DNA of 64,000 bases. It comes from an uncultured Paracoccaceae bacterium (lineage in GTDB: Bacteria > Pseudomonadota > Alphaproteobacteria > Rhodobacterales > Rhodobacteraceae). The stretch is from NCBI GenBank assembly GCA_947494445.1, contig CANLVD010000006.1, positions 1-64,000 of the forward strand, written 5' to 3'. The notes under the pieces are model-generated. The model did not search any database. It saw only the letters and a list, made by a program, of their open reading frames with translations, and was not told where the DNA came from. The position numbers and the translations under genes were made by a program. Below are positions 53,474-63,420 of the stretch, in pieces. The number at the start of each line of letters is the position of its first letter. Position 1 is the first letter of the stretch.

Positions 53474-53521
53474 GTTCAGACGGGTTTCCAAGCAGACATC
53501 GGGGGCTTATATCGTCGATGG

Positions 53522-54307
53522 ATGAATGAGGTGCAAATGCAAAGCGCAAGAGTGGCAACAGAGCGTGTGGTGATCCGCGTTTCGGGCGAGGATGCGACCC
53601 GGTTCCTGCAGGATCTGGTGACCAATGACATCACCGGCAAGGGATGCGTCTATGCGGCACTTCTCAGCGCGCAGGGCAAATACCTGTTCGATTTCTTTGT
53701 AACCGCCTCAGAAGACGGTTACCTGATCGACATCGATGGCGCGCGTGCGCAGTCCTTCGTGATGCGCCTGACCATGTACCGGCTGCGCGCAAAGGTCGAG
53801 ATTGCGCCGACCGATCTGAAAATCTTTCACGGTCTGTGCGAGGCGCCCGAAGGCGCGCAGTCCGATCCCCGCGACCCGGCGCTGGGCTGGCGGCTGATTG
53901 CGGCAGAGCTCGACCTGACAGGGATCGCGGAGCTGAGCGTTGAGGATTGGCACGCCTTGTGCATCACCCATGTCATTCCCCGCACCGATCAGGACCTGAT
54001 CGCAGATGATACCTATATTCTGGAAGCCGGGTTTGAGCGTCTGAGTGGCGTTGATTTCCGCAAGGGCTGCTATGTCGGCCAAGAGGTCACGGCACGCATG
54101 AAGCACAAGACCGAGCTGCGCAAAGGTCTGGTGCGGGTGAGCATTGAGGGGCCAGCGCCCGAACCGGGCACCGCAATCACCGCAGATGGCAAGCCGGTCG
54201 GCACGCTGCTCAGCACTGCAGGCAGTCAGGCGCTGGCGCATCTGCGTTTTGACCGGGCGCGTGGCGAGATGCGTGCAGACGGCACCAGGGTGATCTGGGC
54301 GGGTTGA
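53522..54307 (+). CDS. ygfZ: YgfZ/CAF17-like folate-binding protein
   Basis: A 261-residue protein of the GcvT-like YgfZ/IBA57 family that helps assemble or repair iron-sulfur clusters with folate. The family signature KGCYVGQE is present (FRKGCYVGQEVTARM), preceded by GEDATRFLQDLVTNDI. It starts at ATG 53522 (ATG 53537 is possible). The alphaproteobacterial version is shorter than E. coli YgfZ, as seen here. Confidence 0.9.
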   Translation: MNEVQMQSARVATERVVIRVSGEDATRFLQDLVTNDITGKGCVYAALLSAQGKYLFDFFVTASEDGYLIDIDGARAQSFVMRLTMYRLRAKVEIAPTDLKIFHGLCEAPEGAQSDPRDPALGWRLIAAELDLTGIAELSVEDWHALCITHVIPRTDQDLIADDTYILEAGFERLSGVDFRKGCYVGQEVTARMKHKTELRKGLVRVSIEGPAPEPGTAITADGKPVGTLLSTAGSQALAHLRFDRARGEMRADGTRVIWAG

Positions 54308-54313
54308 GTTTGC

Positions 54314-54356
54314 GGTTTTGACAAGCAAAACCACAAAGCCTCCGGCGGGGATATTT
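54314..54356. repeat. Hairpin plus GCCTCCGGCGGGG element after ygfZ
   Basis: GGTTTTG (54314-54320) and CAAAACC (54326-54332) form a 7-bp stem, followed by GCCTCCGGCGGGGATATTT (54338-54356). The latter is an intergenic motif that I associate with Rhodobacterales genomes. It recurs inverted at 58579-58596. It lies between convergent ygfZ and the inositol-phosphatase gene and may serve as terminator. Confidence 0.55.
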
Positions 54357-54376
54357 GACCCAAGAAGTAGGGGCGG

Positions 54377-55168
54377 TCAGGCGTCCCGCAGCCGTTTGGC
54401 GATCTTGTCAAAGGCAGGCTCGGAGCCGCAGATCACACCACCATGTTCGATGATGTTTTCGCCCTTTTCCATACCCTCGATCAGGCCACCGGCCTCCTTG
54501 ATCAGCAGGATGCCTGCGGCCTTGTCCCAGCTCTTGAGCGAGATCTCCCAAAAACCGTCGTAGCGCCCGGCCGCCACATAGGCGAGATCCAGTGATGCCG
54601 CGCCAAAGCGCCGGATGCCCGCACAGGCCGGTGCGATCTGGGCGGTCTGGCGCAGATGCCGGGGCAGGGCAGGGTTGGAGGCAAAGGGAATGCCTGTGGC
54701 AATGATCATCTCGATCATGTCCTGACGCCCCGAGACCCGCATCCGCCGGTCGTTCATCCAGGCGCCATCGCCTTTTTCGGCTGTGAACATCTCGTCCTTG
54801 ACCGGATCAAACACCACAGCCGCCACGATCTCGGATTTGTATTCCAGTGCGATGGACACCGCCCAATGGGGCAAGCCGTGCAGAAAGTTCGTCGTGCCAT
54901 CCAGCGGATCAACAATCCAGCGCCGGGTCGGGTCGGTGCCCGCCACGGGATCGCTTTCCTCGGCGACCCAGCCATAATTGGGGCGCGCCTCGGTCAGCTC
55001 GGCCCTGATGATCTCTTCCGATTTGCGATCGGCCTTGGAGACAAAATCCCCTGGCCCCTTGACCGAGACCTGAAGATTTTCAACCTCGCCGAAATCCCGC
55101 ATCAAGGACCGGCCCGCCTTGCGCGCGGCTTTCACCATCAGGTTCATGTTTGCACTGGCATTGGCCAT
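54377..55168 (-). CDS. Inositol monophosphatase family protein
   Basis: A 263-residue Mg2+-dependent phosphatase. Metal motifs: EES (GWVAEESDP), DPLDGTTNFLHG and, near the C-terminus, SLKSWDKAAGILLIKEAGG. Members act on inositol-1-phosphate, 3'-phosphoadenosine-5'-phosphate or related compounds (SuhB-like). This form is most like SuhB. Confidence 0.92.
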   Translation of the reverse strand: MANASANMNLMVKAARKAGRSLMRDFGEVENLQVSVKGPGDFVSKADRKSEEIIRAELTEARPNYGWVAEESDPVAGTDPTRRWIVDPLDGTTNFLHGLPHWAVSIALEYKSEIVAAVVFDPVKDEMFTAEKGDGAWMNDRRMRVSGRQDMIEMIIATGIPFASNPALPRHLRQTAQIAPACAGIRRFGAASLDLAYVAAGRYDGFWEISLKSWDKAAGILLIKEAGGLIEGMEKGENIIEHGGVICGSEPAFDKIAKRLRDA

Positions 55169-55350
55169 CGGGTTCGCGTCCTTGCTGCTCGGGTTCGCGC
55201 CCTCTTATCGGGCCAGTCGGAAAAGGCCAAGAGGCAGATGTGATGTCACAGGCCCGTCACGCATTCATTTTAGCTGGTGTTCACCGGAGAAAAGCACACA
55301 CTTTAGCGCAATTCGACTCAGCGCTATTCTAATTGAAGGGGAAAGACGCC

Positions 55351-57327
55351 ATGCTCACTAAATCAAAAGTTGTATCTCGCCGTGATTTTATCGCAGGAGC
55401 AGCCGTGACCGGCACCGTGATCGCCCTTCATCCGTTTTCCGCGCGTGCCAGCGCAGGTCAGGCGCATTTGCGGATCATGTCGACCACGGATCTTCACGTG
55501 CATGTCTTCCCATATGACTACTACGGCGACCGTCCATCGGATTCGATGGGACTGGCGCGCACGGCGGCCCATATCGCCGATATCCGGGCCGAGGCCAGCA
55601 ATGCCATGCTGGTGGACAATGGCGATTTCCTGCAAGGCAACCCGATGGGTGACTACATCGCCTATGAGCGCGGCATGAAGGAAGGGGACATGCACCCGGT
55701 CATCACCGCGATGAACAGTCTTGGCTTTGATGCCTCCACCCTTGGCAACCATGAATTCAACTATGGCTTGAGCTTTCTGGAAAAGACCGTCGCAGGTGCG
55801 GATTTCCCCGTCGTTTGCGCCAATGTGGCCCGCGGCGATCTGGGCGCGACCCCACAGGACGACACGCTTCTGATGAAGCCCTATGTCATTCTTGACCGGG
55901 TGGTGACCGATGGCGCGGGTCAGGAGCACAGCATCAAGGTCGGCCTGATCGGGGCCTGCCCGCCACAGATCATGAATTGGGATGCCCGCCATCTCGATGG
56001 CAACGTCTCCGTGCGCGGCATTGTCGATGCGGTTGCCGCTTTCGTGCCCGAGATGAAGGAAGCAGGCGCCGATGTCATCGTGGCGCTTAGCCATTCGGGC
56101 ATTTCTACCGAAAGCCAGTCCGAGATGATGGAAAACGCCTCTCTCTATCTGGCTGGCATCGACGGGATCGATGCGATTGTCACCGGTCACCATCACCTGG
56201 CCTTCCCCGGTGGTGGCTATCAGGCCAGTGAAGGTCTGGATCCTGAGACCGGCGCGCTGATGGGCAAACCGTCCGTCATGGCAGGTTTCTGGGGCTCGCA
56301 TCTGGGTCTGATCGATTTGATGCTTGAGAAAGACGGATCAGACTGGCGTGTCACGGCCTCCGATGTGGGTTTGCGCCCGATTTCCGAACGGGTTGAGCGC
56401 AAGACCGTGGCCTTGGTCGAAAGCGACGAGGCCGTGCTCGCATCGGTTCAGGACATCCATGAGGAGACGCTGGCTTATGTCCGCCGCGCAGTCGGCGAAA
56501 CCGCGGCACCTCTGCATTCCTATTTCGCGCTGGTGGCTGATGATCCTTCCGTCCAGATCGTCAGTCAGGCCCAGCTCTGGTACACCGAGCAGATGATGCA
56601 GGGCACCGAATGGGAAGGTCTGCCGATCCTGTCTGCCGCCGCTCCCTTCAAGGCCGGTGGCCGGGGTGGGCCTGAGTACTATACGGATGTGAAGCCGGGC
56701 CCCGTGGCGATCAAGAACGTCTCGGATCTTTATCTCTACCCCAACACCACCCGCGCTGTGTTGATCGATGGCGCCACGGTGAAGGACTGGCTAGAGCGAT
56801 CTGCGGGCATCTTCAATCAGGTCGATGCCGGTGCAGCCGATGCCACCCTGATCAATCCTGAGTTCCCGAGCTACAATTTCGATGTGATCGACGGGGTCAC
56901 TTATGAGATCGACCTCTCCCAGCCATCGAAATTCGATTCCAAGGGCAATCTGATCAATGCAGACGCAAACCGCATCACCAACCTGATGTACAAAGGCGCG
57001 CCCATCGATCCGGCTCAGAATTTCGTGGTCGCCACCAACAACTATCGCGCAGGCGGTGGCGGGGCCTTCCCCGGAGCGGACGGCTCGACCGTGATCTTCA
57101 TCGGGCCCGATACCAACCGGGACGTGATCGTGCGCTACATCGTCGAAAAAGGCACGATCAACCCCAAGGCGGACGCCAACTGGCGCTTTGCCGATATGCC
57201 CGGCACATCCGTTGTCTTTGACACCGGCCCAGCAGGTGCAGCCCATATCGATGGCGTGATCGGCGTGAAGATCGAGGCCGCAGGCGACGGCGCGGATGGC
57301 TTTGCCCGCTACCGCATCACGCTCTGA
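55351..57327 (+). CDS. cpdB: 2',3'-cyclic-nucleotide 2'-phosphodiesterase / 3'-nucleotidase (CpdB type)
   Basis: A 658-residue periplasmic metallophosphatase. It has a Tat signal peptide ([13 protein letters not shown]), a calcineurin-like domain with [33 protein letters not shown] and [11 protein letters not shown], then the 5'-nucleotidase C-terminal domain ([13 protein letters not shown]). It recycles nucleotides from the periplasm. ATG 55351 is supported by AAGGGG; a strong terminator follows. Confidence 0.94.
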   Translation: MLTKSKVVSRRDFIAGAAVTGTVIALHPFSARASAGQAHLRIMSTTDLHVHVFPYDYYGDRPSDSMGLARTAAHIADIRAEASNAMLVDNGDFLQGNPMGDYIAYERGMKEGDMHPVITAMNSLGFDASTLGNHEFNYGLSFLEKTVAGADFPVVCANVARGDLGATPQDDTLLMKPYVILDRVVTDGAGQEHSIKVGLIGACPPQIMNWDARHLDGNVSVRGIVDAVAAFVPEMKEAGADVIVALSHSGISTESQSEMMENASLYLAGIDGIDAIVTGHHHLAFPGGGYQASEGLDPETGALMGKPSVMAGFWGSHLGLIDLMLEKDGSDWRVTASDVGLRPISERVERKTVALVESDEAVLASVQDIHEETLAYVRRAVGETAAPLHSYFALVADDPSVQIVSQAQLWYTEQMMQGTEWEGLPILSAAAPFKAGGRGGPEYYTDVKPGPVAIKNVSDLYLYPNTTRAVLIDGATVKDWLERSAGIFNQVDAGAADATLINPEFPSYNFDVIDGVTYEIDLSQPSKFDSKGNLINADANRITNLMYKGAPIDPAQNFVVATNNYRAGGGGAFPGADGSTVIFIGPDTNRDVIVRYIVEKGTINPKADANWRFADMPGTSVVFDTGPAGAAHIDGVIGVKIEAAGDGADGFARYRITL

Positions 57328-57373
57328 GCCTGCGCAGCGTTAATTCTGCGTGAAAACAGACACCAGCAAAGGG

Positions 57374-57407
57374 GGGCCGCTCTGGACAGAACCAGAGCGG
57401 CCCTTTT
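57374..57407 (+). terminator. Intrinsic terminator after cpdB
   Basis: GGGCCGCTCTGG (57374-57385) pairs with CCAGAGCGGCCC (57392-57403) around loop ACAGAA and is followed by TTTT. This is a strong 12-bp stem between cpdB and the small lipoprotein gene. Confidence 0.9.
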
Positions 57408-57445
57408 AGCGTCAGGTCACTGAAATCATGTAAGGATTAATGGAT

Positions 57446-57835
57446 ATGTCTTTCAAAACACTCGCAGTGACCCTGACCGCTGCCCTGACCCTGTCTGCCT
57501 GTGCCGAGACAATGACACCAGAGCCCGAAATGGCGGAGGCTGAAATGACCCGCCTCAGCACCACGGCTGATATGGCGGCGATCACCGACCGGACGCTGGT
57601 GATCGGCGAGAATGAAGTGGTGATCAAATCCGACGGCACGCTGACCGGCACATTCGGTGGCGGGATCAGCGGCACGTGGCGTATGGAAGATGGCTTCTGG
57701 TGCCGCACATTGATCGTCAACCCGACACCGGCACCAGCCGAGGATTGCCAATTGCTTGAGACCGACGGTAAAACTGTCAACGGCACCCGCGACCGGGGCA
57801 ATGGGGCAAGCTTTACCTACGATATCGCCACTTAA
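57446..57835 (+). CDS. Small lipoprotein, unknown function
   Basis: A 129-residue protein with a lipoprotein signal peptide; lipobox LSAC (TAALTLSACAE). The mature part has an acidic segment and then a small beta-rich domain (VVIKSDGTLTGTFGGGISGTWRMEDGFWCRTL) with one Cys pair. It resembles small outer-membrane or periplasmic lipoproteins of Rhodobacterales of unknown role. An in-frame ATG at 57440 is also possible. Confidence 0.75.
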   Translation: MSFKTLAVTLTAALTLSACAETMTPEPEMAEAEMTRLSTTADMAAITDRTLVIGENEVVIKSDGTLTGTFGGGISGTWRMEDGFWCRTLIVNPTPAPAEDCQLLETDGKTVNGTRDRGNGASFTYDIAT

Positions 57836-58548
57836 GACTTCGCAATCTGATCAATCATCCCGGCCAGTTGGTCGGGATGAGACAGAAACGGCGAATGGCC
57901 GCTGGCAATCTCATGTATCTGTGCTACCGGCCAGCCGTCACACATCATCCGTTGCAGAACCGGCGGAATGGCACGGTCCTCGCTGCACAGGATGTAATCC
58001 TTGCGCAGGGCTGCAAACCCATCACTCAGATGCACCGGCTCACGCTGGGGCCGGACCGGCTGATCGCACAGATGCGCGCGGGCGCGGTCAATCTGCGCGG
58101 CAGAGCAATCATGATAGAACAACTCCTCCAGCATCCCGTCGCGAAACCGCACGCTCAGCCCATCAGCGCTGCGCTCGATTGCAGGCGTCAGCGGGTGGTC
58201 GGGGATCAGGTCACGGATGTCCAGAACGGTCATTCCCTCCCGCGGCACATAGGCCGTAAGATAGATCAGCCCAGCAAAGAGATCGGGCCGCAGGGATGCC
58301 GCAACACTGATCGATACCCCGCCCAGCGAATGGCCCACCAACAGCACATTCCCGCCCATGACTTGAGCAGCCTCACAAATCGCGGATCCGCACATCTCAA
58401 GGCTCACCTGATCATGGGGCGTCCGGTCCTGCCCGTTGCCCGGCAGATCAATCGCCTTCACCTGATGCCCGAACGCCTCCAGCGGCCCGGTCATCTCGTC
58501 CCAGCACCAGGCGCCATGGCTCGACCCATGGATCAGCAGGATGTTCAT
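57832..58548 (-). CDS. Alpha/beta-fold hydrolase
   Basis: A 238-residue hydrolase. The nucleophile Ser is in VGHSLGGVS, the oxyanion region in LIHGSSHGAWCW and the catalytic His in IASGHSPFLSHPDQL. The pattern with HGSSHGAWCW resembles plant-type esterases and hydroxynitrile lyases. Its stop overlaps the lipoprotein stop by four bases. ATG 58548 is chosen; the open frame beyond it to 58665 is not supported. Confidence 0.88.
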   Translation of the reverse strand: MNILLIHGSSHGAWCWDEMTGPLEAFGHQVKAIDLPGNGQDRTPHDQVSLEMCGSAICEAAQVMGGNVLLVGHSLGGVSISVAASLRPDLFAGLIYLTAYVPREGMTVLDIRDLIPDHPLTPAIERSADGLSVRFRDGMLEELFYHDCSAAQIDRARAHLCDQPVRPQREPVHLSDGFAALRKDYILCSEDRAIPPVLQRMMCDGWPVAQIHEIASGHSPFLSHPDQLAGMIDQIAKS

Positions 58549-58578
58549 CGCTACGTCCCCATATTCGATCTTCCGATC

Positions 58579-58596
58579 AATACTCCCGCCGGAGGC
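58579..58596 (-). repeat. GCCTCCGGCGGGAGTATT element
   Basis: Inverted second copy of the motif at 54338-54356, between the hydrolase gene and gcdH. Possible 3' end structure of gcdH mRNA. Confidence 0.5.
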
Positions 58597-58627
58597 GCAG
58601 ATCGGCAGACCCGCGATCCCGCCTGCC

Positions 58628-59824
58628 TCAGAAGAACGCCTGCAAGCCTGTCTGCGCCCGACCAAGGATCAGCGCGTGCACATCATGGGTGCCCTCATAG
58701 GTGTTCACCGTTTCAAGGTTCACCATGTGGCGCATGATCTGGAAATCTTCCTGAATGCCGTTGCCGCCATGCATGTCGCGAGACACCCGCGCGATCTCCA
58801 GCGCCTTGCCGCAGTTGTTGCGCTTCATCAGGCTGATCATCTCGGGCGCCATCCGCCCCTCATCCAGCAACCGTCCGACCCGGAGCGAGCCCTGAAGGCC
58901 CAGCGTGATCTCGGTCTGCATGTCGGCCAGCTTCTTCTGGAACAATTGCGTCTGGGCCAGAGGACGGCCGAACTGGTGCCGGTCCAGCCCGTATTGCCGG
59001 GCCGCGTGCCAGCAGGCCTCGGCGGCCCCCATCACACCCCAGGAAATTCCGTAGCGCGCACGGTTCAGGCACTCGAATGGTCCGCGCAGCCCCTCGACCT
59101 CGGGCAGGATCGCATCCTCACCCACCTCAACACCGTCCATCACGATCTCGCCCGTGATGCTTGCCCGCAAGGACAGCTTGCCACCGATCTTTGGTGCACT
59201 CAGACCCGCCATTCCGCGCTCCAGCACAAAGCCGCGGATCTTGCCGCCATGGGCCTCGGATTTCGCCCAGATCACGAAAACATCGGCAATCGGCGCGTTG
59301 GAGATCCACATCTTCGAGCCGGTCAGACGATAGCCCGTATCGGTCTTCACGGCCCGGGCCTTCATCCCGCCCGGATCCGAGCCCGCATCAGGTTCGGTCA
59401 GCCCGAAACAGCCGATCAACTGGCCCGCAGCCAAGCCGGGCAGGTATTTCTGACGCTGCTCTTCGGACCCGAACGCATGGATCGGAAACATCACCAGCGA
59501 GGATTGTACCGACATCATGGACCGATAGCCGCTGTCGACCCGCTCGATTTCGCGCGCAACCAGCCCGTAGCTGACATAGCTTGCATCAACCCCGCCGTAA
59601 GCCTCGGGCAAGGTCGATCCCAGCAGACCCATTTCGCCCATTTCGCGGAAAATCGCTGGGTCAGTCGCCTCTTCGCGATAAGCCGCCGTCACCCGGGGCT
59701 GCAACTTGTCAGCCGCATAGGCGCGCGCCGCATCGCGGATCATCCGCTCGTCTTCGCTCAGCTGGTCATCCAGAAAAAACGGATCGGCCCAGTCAAACTG
59801 CGTGGTGGCGTTGGTGTCTTTCAT
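58628..59824 (-). CDS. gcdH: Glutaryl-CoA dehydrogenase
   Basis: A 398-residue acyl-CoA dehydrogenase. Flavin and substrate motifs are [34 protein letters not shown] and the catalytic Glu in [16 protein letters not shown], which as a block matches glutaryl-CoA dehydrogenase. It oxidises and decarboxylates glutaryl-CoA to crotonyl-CoA in lysine/tryptophan breakdown. ATG 59824 has GGAAGG upstream. Confidence 0.92.
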   Translation of the reverse strand: MKDTNATTQFDWADPFFLDDQLSEDERMIRDAARAYAADKLQPRVTAAYREEATDPAIFREMGEMGLLGSTLPEAYGGVDASYVSYGLVAREIERVDSGYRSMMSVQSSLVMFPIHAFGSEEQRQKYLPGLAAGQLIGCFGLTEPDAGSDPGGMKARAVKTDTGYRLTGSKMWISNAPIADVFVIWAKSEAHGGKIRGFVLERGMAGLSAPKIGGKLSLRASITGEIVMDGVEVGEDAILPEVEGLRGPFECLNRARYGISWGVMGAAEACWHAARQYGLDRHQFGRPLAQTQLFQKKLADMQTEITLGLQGSLRVGRLLDEGRMAPEMISLMKRNNCGKALEIARVSRDMHGGNGIQEDFQIMRHMVNLETVNTYEGTHDVHALILGRAQTGLQAFF

Positions 59825-59907
59825 CGCGAATTCCTTCCCTTGGGCAAGAAGCAGCATCTGACCCGGTTTGAGCACAGCTTGCAGCCCGGTTCAATGCGGC
59901 GTTTGGG

Positions 59908-60465
59908 TCAGTTGGTCCGCGCGCTTAGGGTTCTCAGCGTCATCCAGATGATCTTCAGATCATGAGGCAGGGTCGGGCGCGCGACATAGTCCAGATCATG
60001 GCGCAGCCGCTCTTCCGCGCTCAGGGCCGAGCGTCCGACCGCCTGCGCCAGCCCGGTGATCCCCGGGCGCACGCTGACGCGTGCTGCAAAATCCTGCGGC
60101 GCATAATCGCCCTGCTGCGCCGGCACATCGGGACGCGGTCCGACAAAGGACATCTCGCCCTTCAGCACGTTCAGGATCTGCGGCACTTCATCCAGCGACG
60201 TCTTGCGCAACACGCGCCCCACGCGCGTGATCCGCGCATCACCCGCCGCTGTGGCATGGCCACCGATCCGGTCCGCATCCACCACCATGGAGCGCAGTTT
60301 CAGCATCCCAAACGGCACACCGCCCAGCCCCAGCCGGATCTGGCGATAGAACACCGGGCCGCGGTCCTCAAGCTTGATCGCCAACGCACACAGCGCCAGC
60401 ACAGGCAGAACCGGCACCATCAGCGCCAGTGCAAACAGAATATCGAACCCGCGTTTCATGCTCAT
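59908..60465 (-). CDS. Sugar transferase (undecaprenyl-phosphate type)
   Basis: A 185-residue bacterial sugar transferase: N-terminal membrane segment (LFALALMVPVLPVLALCALAIKLEDRGPVFYRQ), then KLRSM, LRKTSLDEVPQ, NVLKGEMSFVGPRP and PGITGLAQ. It transfers a sugar-phosphate to a lipid carrier to start exopolysaccharide assembly. This is the single-domain form with no long N-terminal membrane part. Confidence 0.92.
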   Translation of the reverse strand: MSMKRGFDILFALALMVPVLPVLALCALAIKLEDRGPVFYRQIRLGLGGVPFGMLKLRSMVVDADRIGGHATAAGDARITRVGRVLRKTSLDEVPQILNVLKGEMSFVGPRPDVPAQQGDYAPQDFAARVSVRPGITGLAQAVGRSALSAEERLRHDLDYVARPTLPHDLKIIWMTLRTLSARTN

Positions 60466-60561
60466 GGCCTAGCGCCAAGTACGCCCCATCGCAAGCCGCC
60501 TTGATCTTGACGCGCTTTCCGGCAACACAGGCGGGGTTGACCAAGAACAAGGGCCGACCCG

Positions 60562-61881
60562 ATGCGATACACTCTGCTGCTGGCAGCCGTCCTGAGCGCG
60601 CAATCCACCCTTGCGGGCCCTTTGCCTGCGCCGCTCACGGATGCCGATTACATCGCCACTGATGCGGCCGAGGTCGCGCTCGGGCGTCTCCTCTTCTGGG
60701 ATCCGATCCTGTCTGGCAACCGCAACATCTCCTGCGGGACCTGCCACCACCCGAAATTCGGCACCGGCGACGGGGTCTCGCTTTCGCTGGGTGAGGGCGG
60801 CATCGGCCTTGGTCCTGAGCGCAAACCCGACCCCGACAACCTGCCCGAGCAGCGCATCCCGCGCAATGCGCCCGCGCTTTTCAATCTTGGCGCGCACAGC
60901 TTCACCGTCCTGTTCCATGATGGCCGGATCGAGGCGGACAAGACCCGCCCCTCAGGCATCCGCACGCCCCTGGACGAGGACATGATGACCGGCTTTTCCG
61001 GCGTTCTGTCCGCGCAGACCATGTTCCCGGTCCTCTCTCAGGATGAAATGGCAGGGCATTATTCCGAGAACGAGGTCTCGCGCGCCGTCCGACAGGGCCG
61101 CATCACCGGAGAGGGTGGAGCATGGGATCTGATCTCGCGGCGCGTTGCCGGAATTCCCGCCTATACAACGCAATTCAAGGCGGTCTATCCGCACATTCGC
61201 GCCGGCCAGCCCGTGGCCTTCACCGACATCTCCAACGCAATAGCCGCCTTCATGGCGTTCGAGTGGCGCTCGGACGACAGCCCGTTTGATGCCCATCTCA
61301 GGGGCGAGGTCGCCCTGAGCGGTGCGGCAGCGCGGGGCAGGGACCTATTTTACGGCTCAGCCGGGTGCGCGACCTGCCACAGCGGCCCGTTCCAGACCGA
61401 TCTGGGATTTCACCCCATGGGCCAGCCGCAGCTTGGCCCCGGCAAGGCCGCGCGATTTGAAAGCCATGCGCGCGACGAGGGCCGGATGCGCGTGACCGGC
61501 AAACCCGATGACGCCTATCATTTCCGCACGCCATCCCTGCGTAATGTCACCCTGACCGGCCCTTACGGCCATGCAGGCGCGTTCGCCGATCTTCAGACAT
61601 TCCTTGCCCATCACACTGATCCGACAAAGACACCTGATGGCTATGACCGCACGCAAGCCCGTCTGCCAGCGCTCGATCATGTCGAGGATTGGCGAGTGCT
61701 CGACAATGCCGAGGAAACCGCCAAGATCACTGCCGCCGACGGGCGTGAGGCGCGTGATCTGTCACCGACCCAGACCGCCGATCTGATCGCGTTTCTGGGT
61801 GCGCTCACCGGGGCCACCGCCAAAACCGGGCGTCTGGGCATCCCCCAGACTGTTCCCAGCGGTCTGCCTGTGGATCACTGA
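60562..61881 (+). CDS. Di-haem cytochrome c peroxidase family protein (MauG/CcpA)
   Basis: A 439-residue periplasmic protein with a signal peptide (LLLAAVLSAQSTLAG) and two haem c motifs, CGTCH (near residue 58) and CATCH (near 270). Family phrases LGRLLFWDPILSGNRNISCGTCHHP and FRTPSLRNVTLTGPYGHAG support the bacterial CCP/MauG family. It reduces peroxide or performs oxidative modification. The stop overlaps that of the convergent FG-GAP gene. Confidence 0.92.
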   Translation: MRYTLLLAAVLSAQSTLAGPLPAPLTDADYIATDAAEVALGRLLFWDPILSGNRNISCGTCHHPKFGTGDGVSLSLGEGGIGLGPERKPDPDNLPEQRIPRNAPALFNLGAHSFTVLFHDGRIEADKTRPSGIRTPLDEDMMTGFSGVLSAQTMFPVLSQDEMAGHYSENEVSRAVRQGRITGEGGAWDLISRRVAGIPAYTTQFKAVYPHIRAGQPVAFTDISNAIAAFMAFEWRSDDSPFDAHLRGEVALSGAAARGRDLFYGSAGCATCHSGPFQTDLGFHPMGQPQLGPGKAARFESHARDEGRMRVTGKPDDAYHFRTPSLRNVTLTGPYGHAGAFADLQTFLAHHTDPTKTPDGYDRTQARLPALDHVEDWRVLDNAEETAKITAADGREARDLSPTQTADLIAFLGALTGATAKTGRLGIPQTVPSGLPVDH

Positions 61882-63419
61882 GGTGGCATGGGGCGCAAAC
61901 CCGTGCCGGTCTCGCGCTCCAGCCGGATCTCCTGATTGACCCCGACTGTTACCCAGTCGCTGAGCACACCACCGGGCCAGATCACCCGCAACCGCGCGCG
62001 GCCAGCGGTCCCAAGCCCAAAATGCTCAGGCCCCGCCTGACCGCCAGCATGACCGCCACCGATCGTGATCTCGCGCATCTGGCGCGCCCCTTTGGGTGTT
62101 TCCAACTCGATCCAGGCGCCTACAGCCGCAACATTGGGCGCAGGCTGGCGCAACTCAACGCTCACCCAGGTGCCAACAGCCTCCGTCACATTCTCATATA
62201 TCCGCATCGCCGCTCTGCGGTTCACCACCACCAGATCCAGCCGCCCGTCGCGGTTCAGATCCACCAGCGCGCCTCCGCGAGAGCGCGCTTCATCCGCCAC
62301 GCCTGCCTTAACAGAAGCTTCCGTGAACACGCCATCTGTGCCCTGCATCAGCAGATTGTTCGGGTCCGCCATGGCATTGCCGGGCATCTGATCGACATTG
62401 CCCTTGGCGATGAACAGATCGCTCAAACCATCATTGTCCACATCACCAAACTGGGCATGCCATCCGGTCGACGGCCTGCCGTCCGCGCCCGTATGGGGGC
62501 GCTGGGCGTAGGTGCCGATGCCAAACGGTGCCGCCACCCAGCGCCCCGGTCCATCGGACAACTGCAACAACTGATCGCCCATCGAGGTCAGCATCACATC
62601 AGGATATCCATCACCCGAGATGTCGCGCGACGCGATGCCCATCCCCCAGATGGAGACCTGCGCCCAGCCGTCAGCCTCCCCCAGAAACCGGTTCTCATCA
62701 GGTCGCCAGACTTGCTCGCCACCGCCCCGGACATAGTAATGCCGGTCGTTGGACAGGCGCAGATCGGCCTGACCGCGCCGGGACGGGTCGGAAAACAGGA
62801 TCGACAACGGGCAGAAGCCCGGCTCCAGTGCAAAGCCTTGCCCGTAACCTGTTCCGTCATGGCGGTAGATGCGGTTCGCGTCACAGGCCTCGAACGGACC
62901 GTCTGGATCACTGCGGTCCACGTAGTTGCCAAAGGCAAGTGTAGGGAATTCCGCACCTGCCTCCCATGTGGCCGAAAACGCAGTGGTCCAGCGGTCCGCA
63001 CTTTCAAAGCCCCAATCGCCTGGTGCAAACCGGCATCCCCCAAGCCCGCGTAGCAGAACATTCTCGCCCACCCGCAATATTGCCAGATCCATCAGTCCAT
63101 CACTGTCGATGTCGAGCGGATAGGCCCCGGTCACAGCGTCGAGCACGGGGAAATCCGAGACTTCTGCAAAGGCCAGCGCCCCTCCGTCCGGGGTTTGATT
63201 GACATAGAGCCGTGTCGGCTCAGTCCCGCCAGCGGCGAGAATCTCCGGCAGATGATCTCCGTTGCAGTCGAAGGTGGCGACACCCCCGCCCACGAAATGC
63301 TCCCATCCGCCTGCATAGACCTGAGGGACGTCCAAAGCGTCGGACCGATCTATAAAAACGGGACCTGCGACAACGGGAAGAGCCAACACTGTCAGGCCAA
63401 AGACAAAGGTCTTCACCAT
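61875..63419 (-). CDS. FG-GAP/VCBS repeat protein with UnbV-like C-terminus (CRTAC1 family)
   Basis: A 514-residue secreted beta-propeller: signal peptide (LTVLALPVVAG), FG-GAP repeats with calcium-type loops (DCNGDHLPEI, DIDSDGLMDLA, DISGDGYPDVM, DVDNDGLSDLF, DLNRDGRLDLV) and a C-terminal ASPIC/UnbV-like domain (EITIGGGHAGGQAGPEHFGLG). Role unknown, possibly adhesion or a partner of the di-haem peroxidase. It lies two bases downstream of the ROK gene stop on the same strand. Confidence 0.86.
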   Translation of the reverse strand: MVKTFVFGLTVLALPVVAGPVFIDRSDALDVPQVYAGGWEHFVGGGVATFDCNGDHLPEILAAGGTEPTRLYVNQTPDGGALAFAEVSDFPVLDAVTGAYPLDIDSDGLMDLAILRVGENVLLRGLGGCRFAPGDWGFESADRWTTAFSATWEAGAEFPTLAFGNYVDRSDPDGPFEACDANRIYRHDGTGYGQGFALEPGFCPLSILFSDPSRRGQADLRLSNDRHYYVRGGGEQVWRPDENRFLGEADGWAQVSIWGMGIASRDISGDGYPDVMLTSMGDQLLQLSDGPGRWVAAPFGIGTYAQRPHTGADGRPSTGWHAQFGDVDNDGLSDLFIAKGNVDQMPGNAMADPNNLLMQGTDGVFTEASVKAGVADEARSRGGALVDLNRDGRLDLVVVNRRAAMRIYENVTEAVGTWVSVELRQPAPNVAAVGAWIELETPKGARQMREITIGGGHAGGQAGPEHFGLGTAGRARLRVIWPGGVLSDWVTVGVNQEIRLERETGTGLRPMPPQ

Positions 63420-63420
63420 C

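Noticed and set aside
58541-59965. Plus-strand frame of 474 codons
   Set aside because: Antisense shadow of gcdH with Arg/His/Gln-rich composition and no domain.
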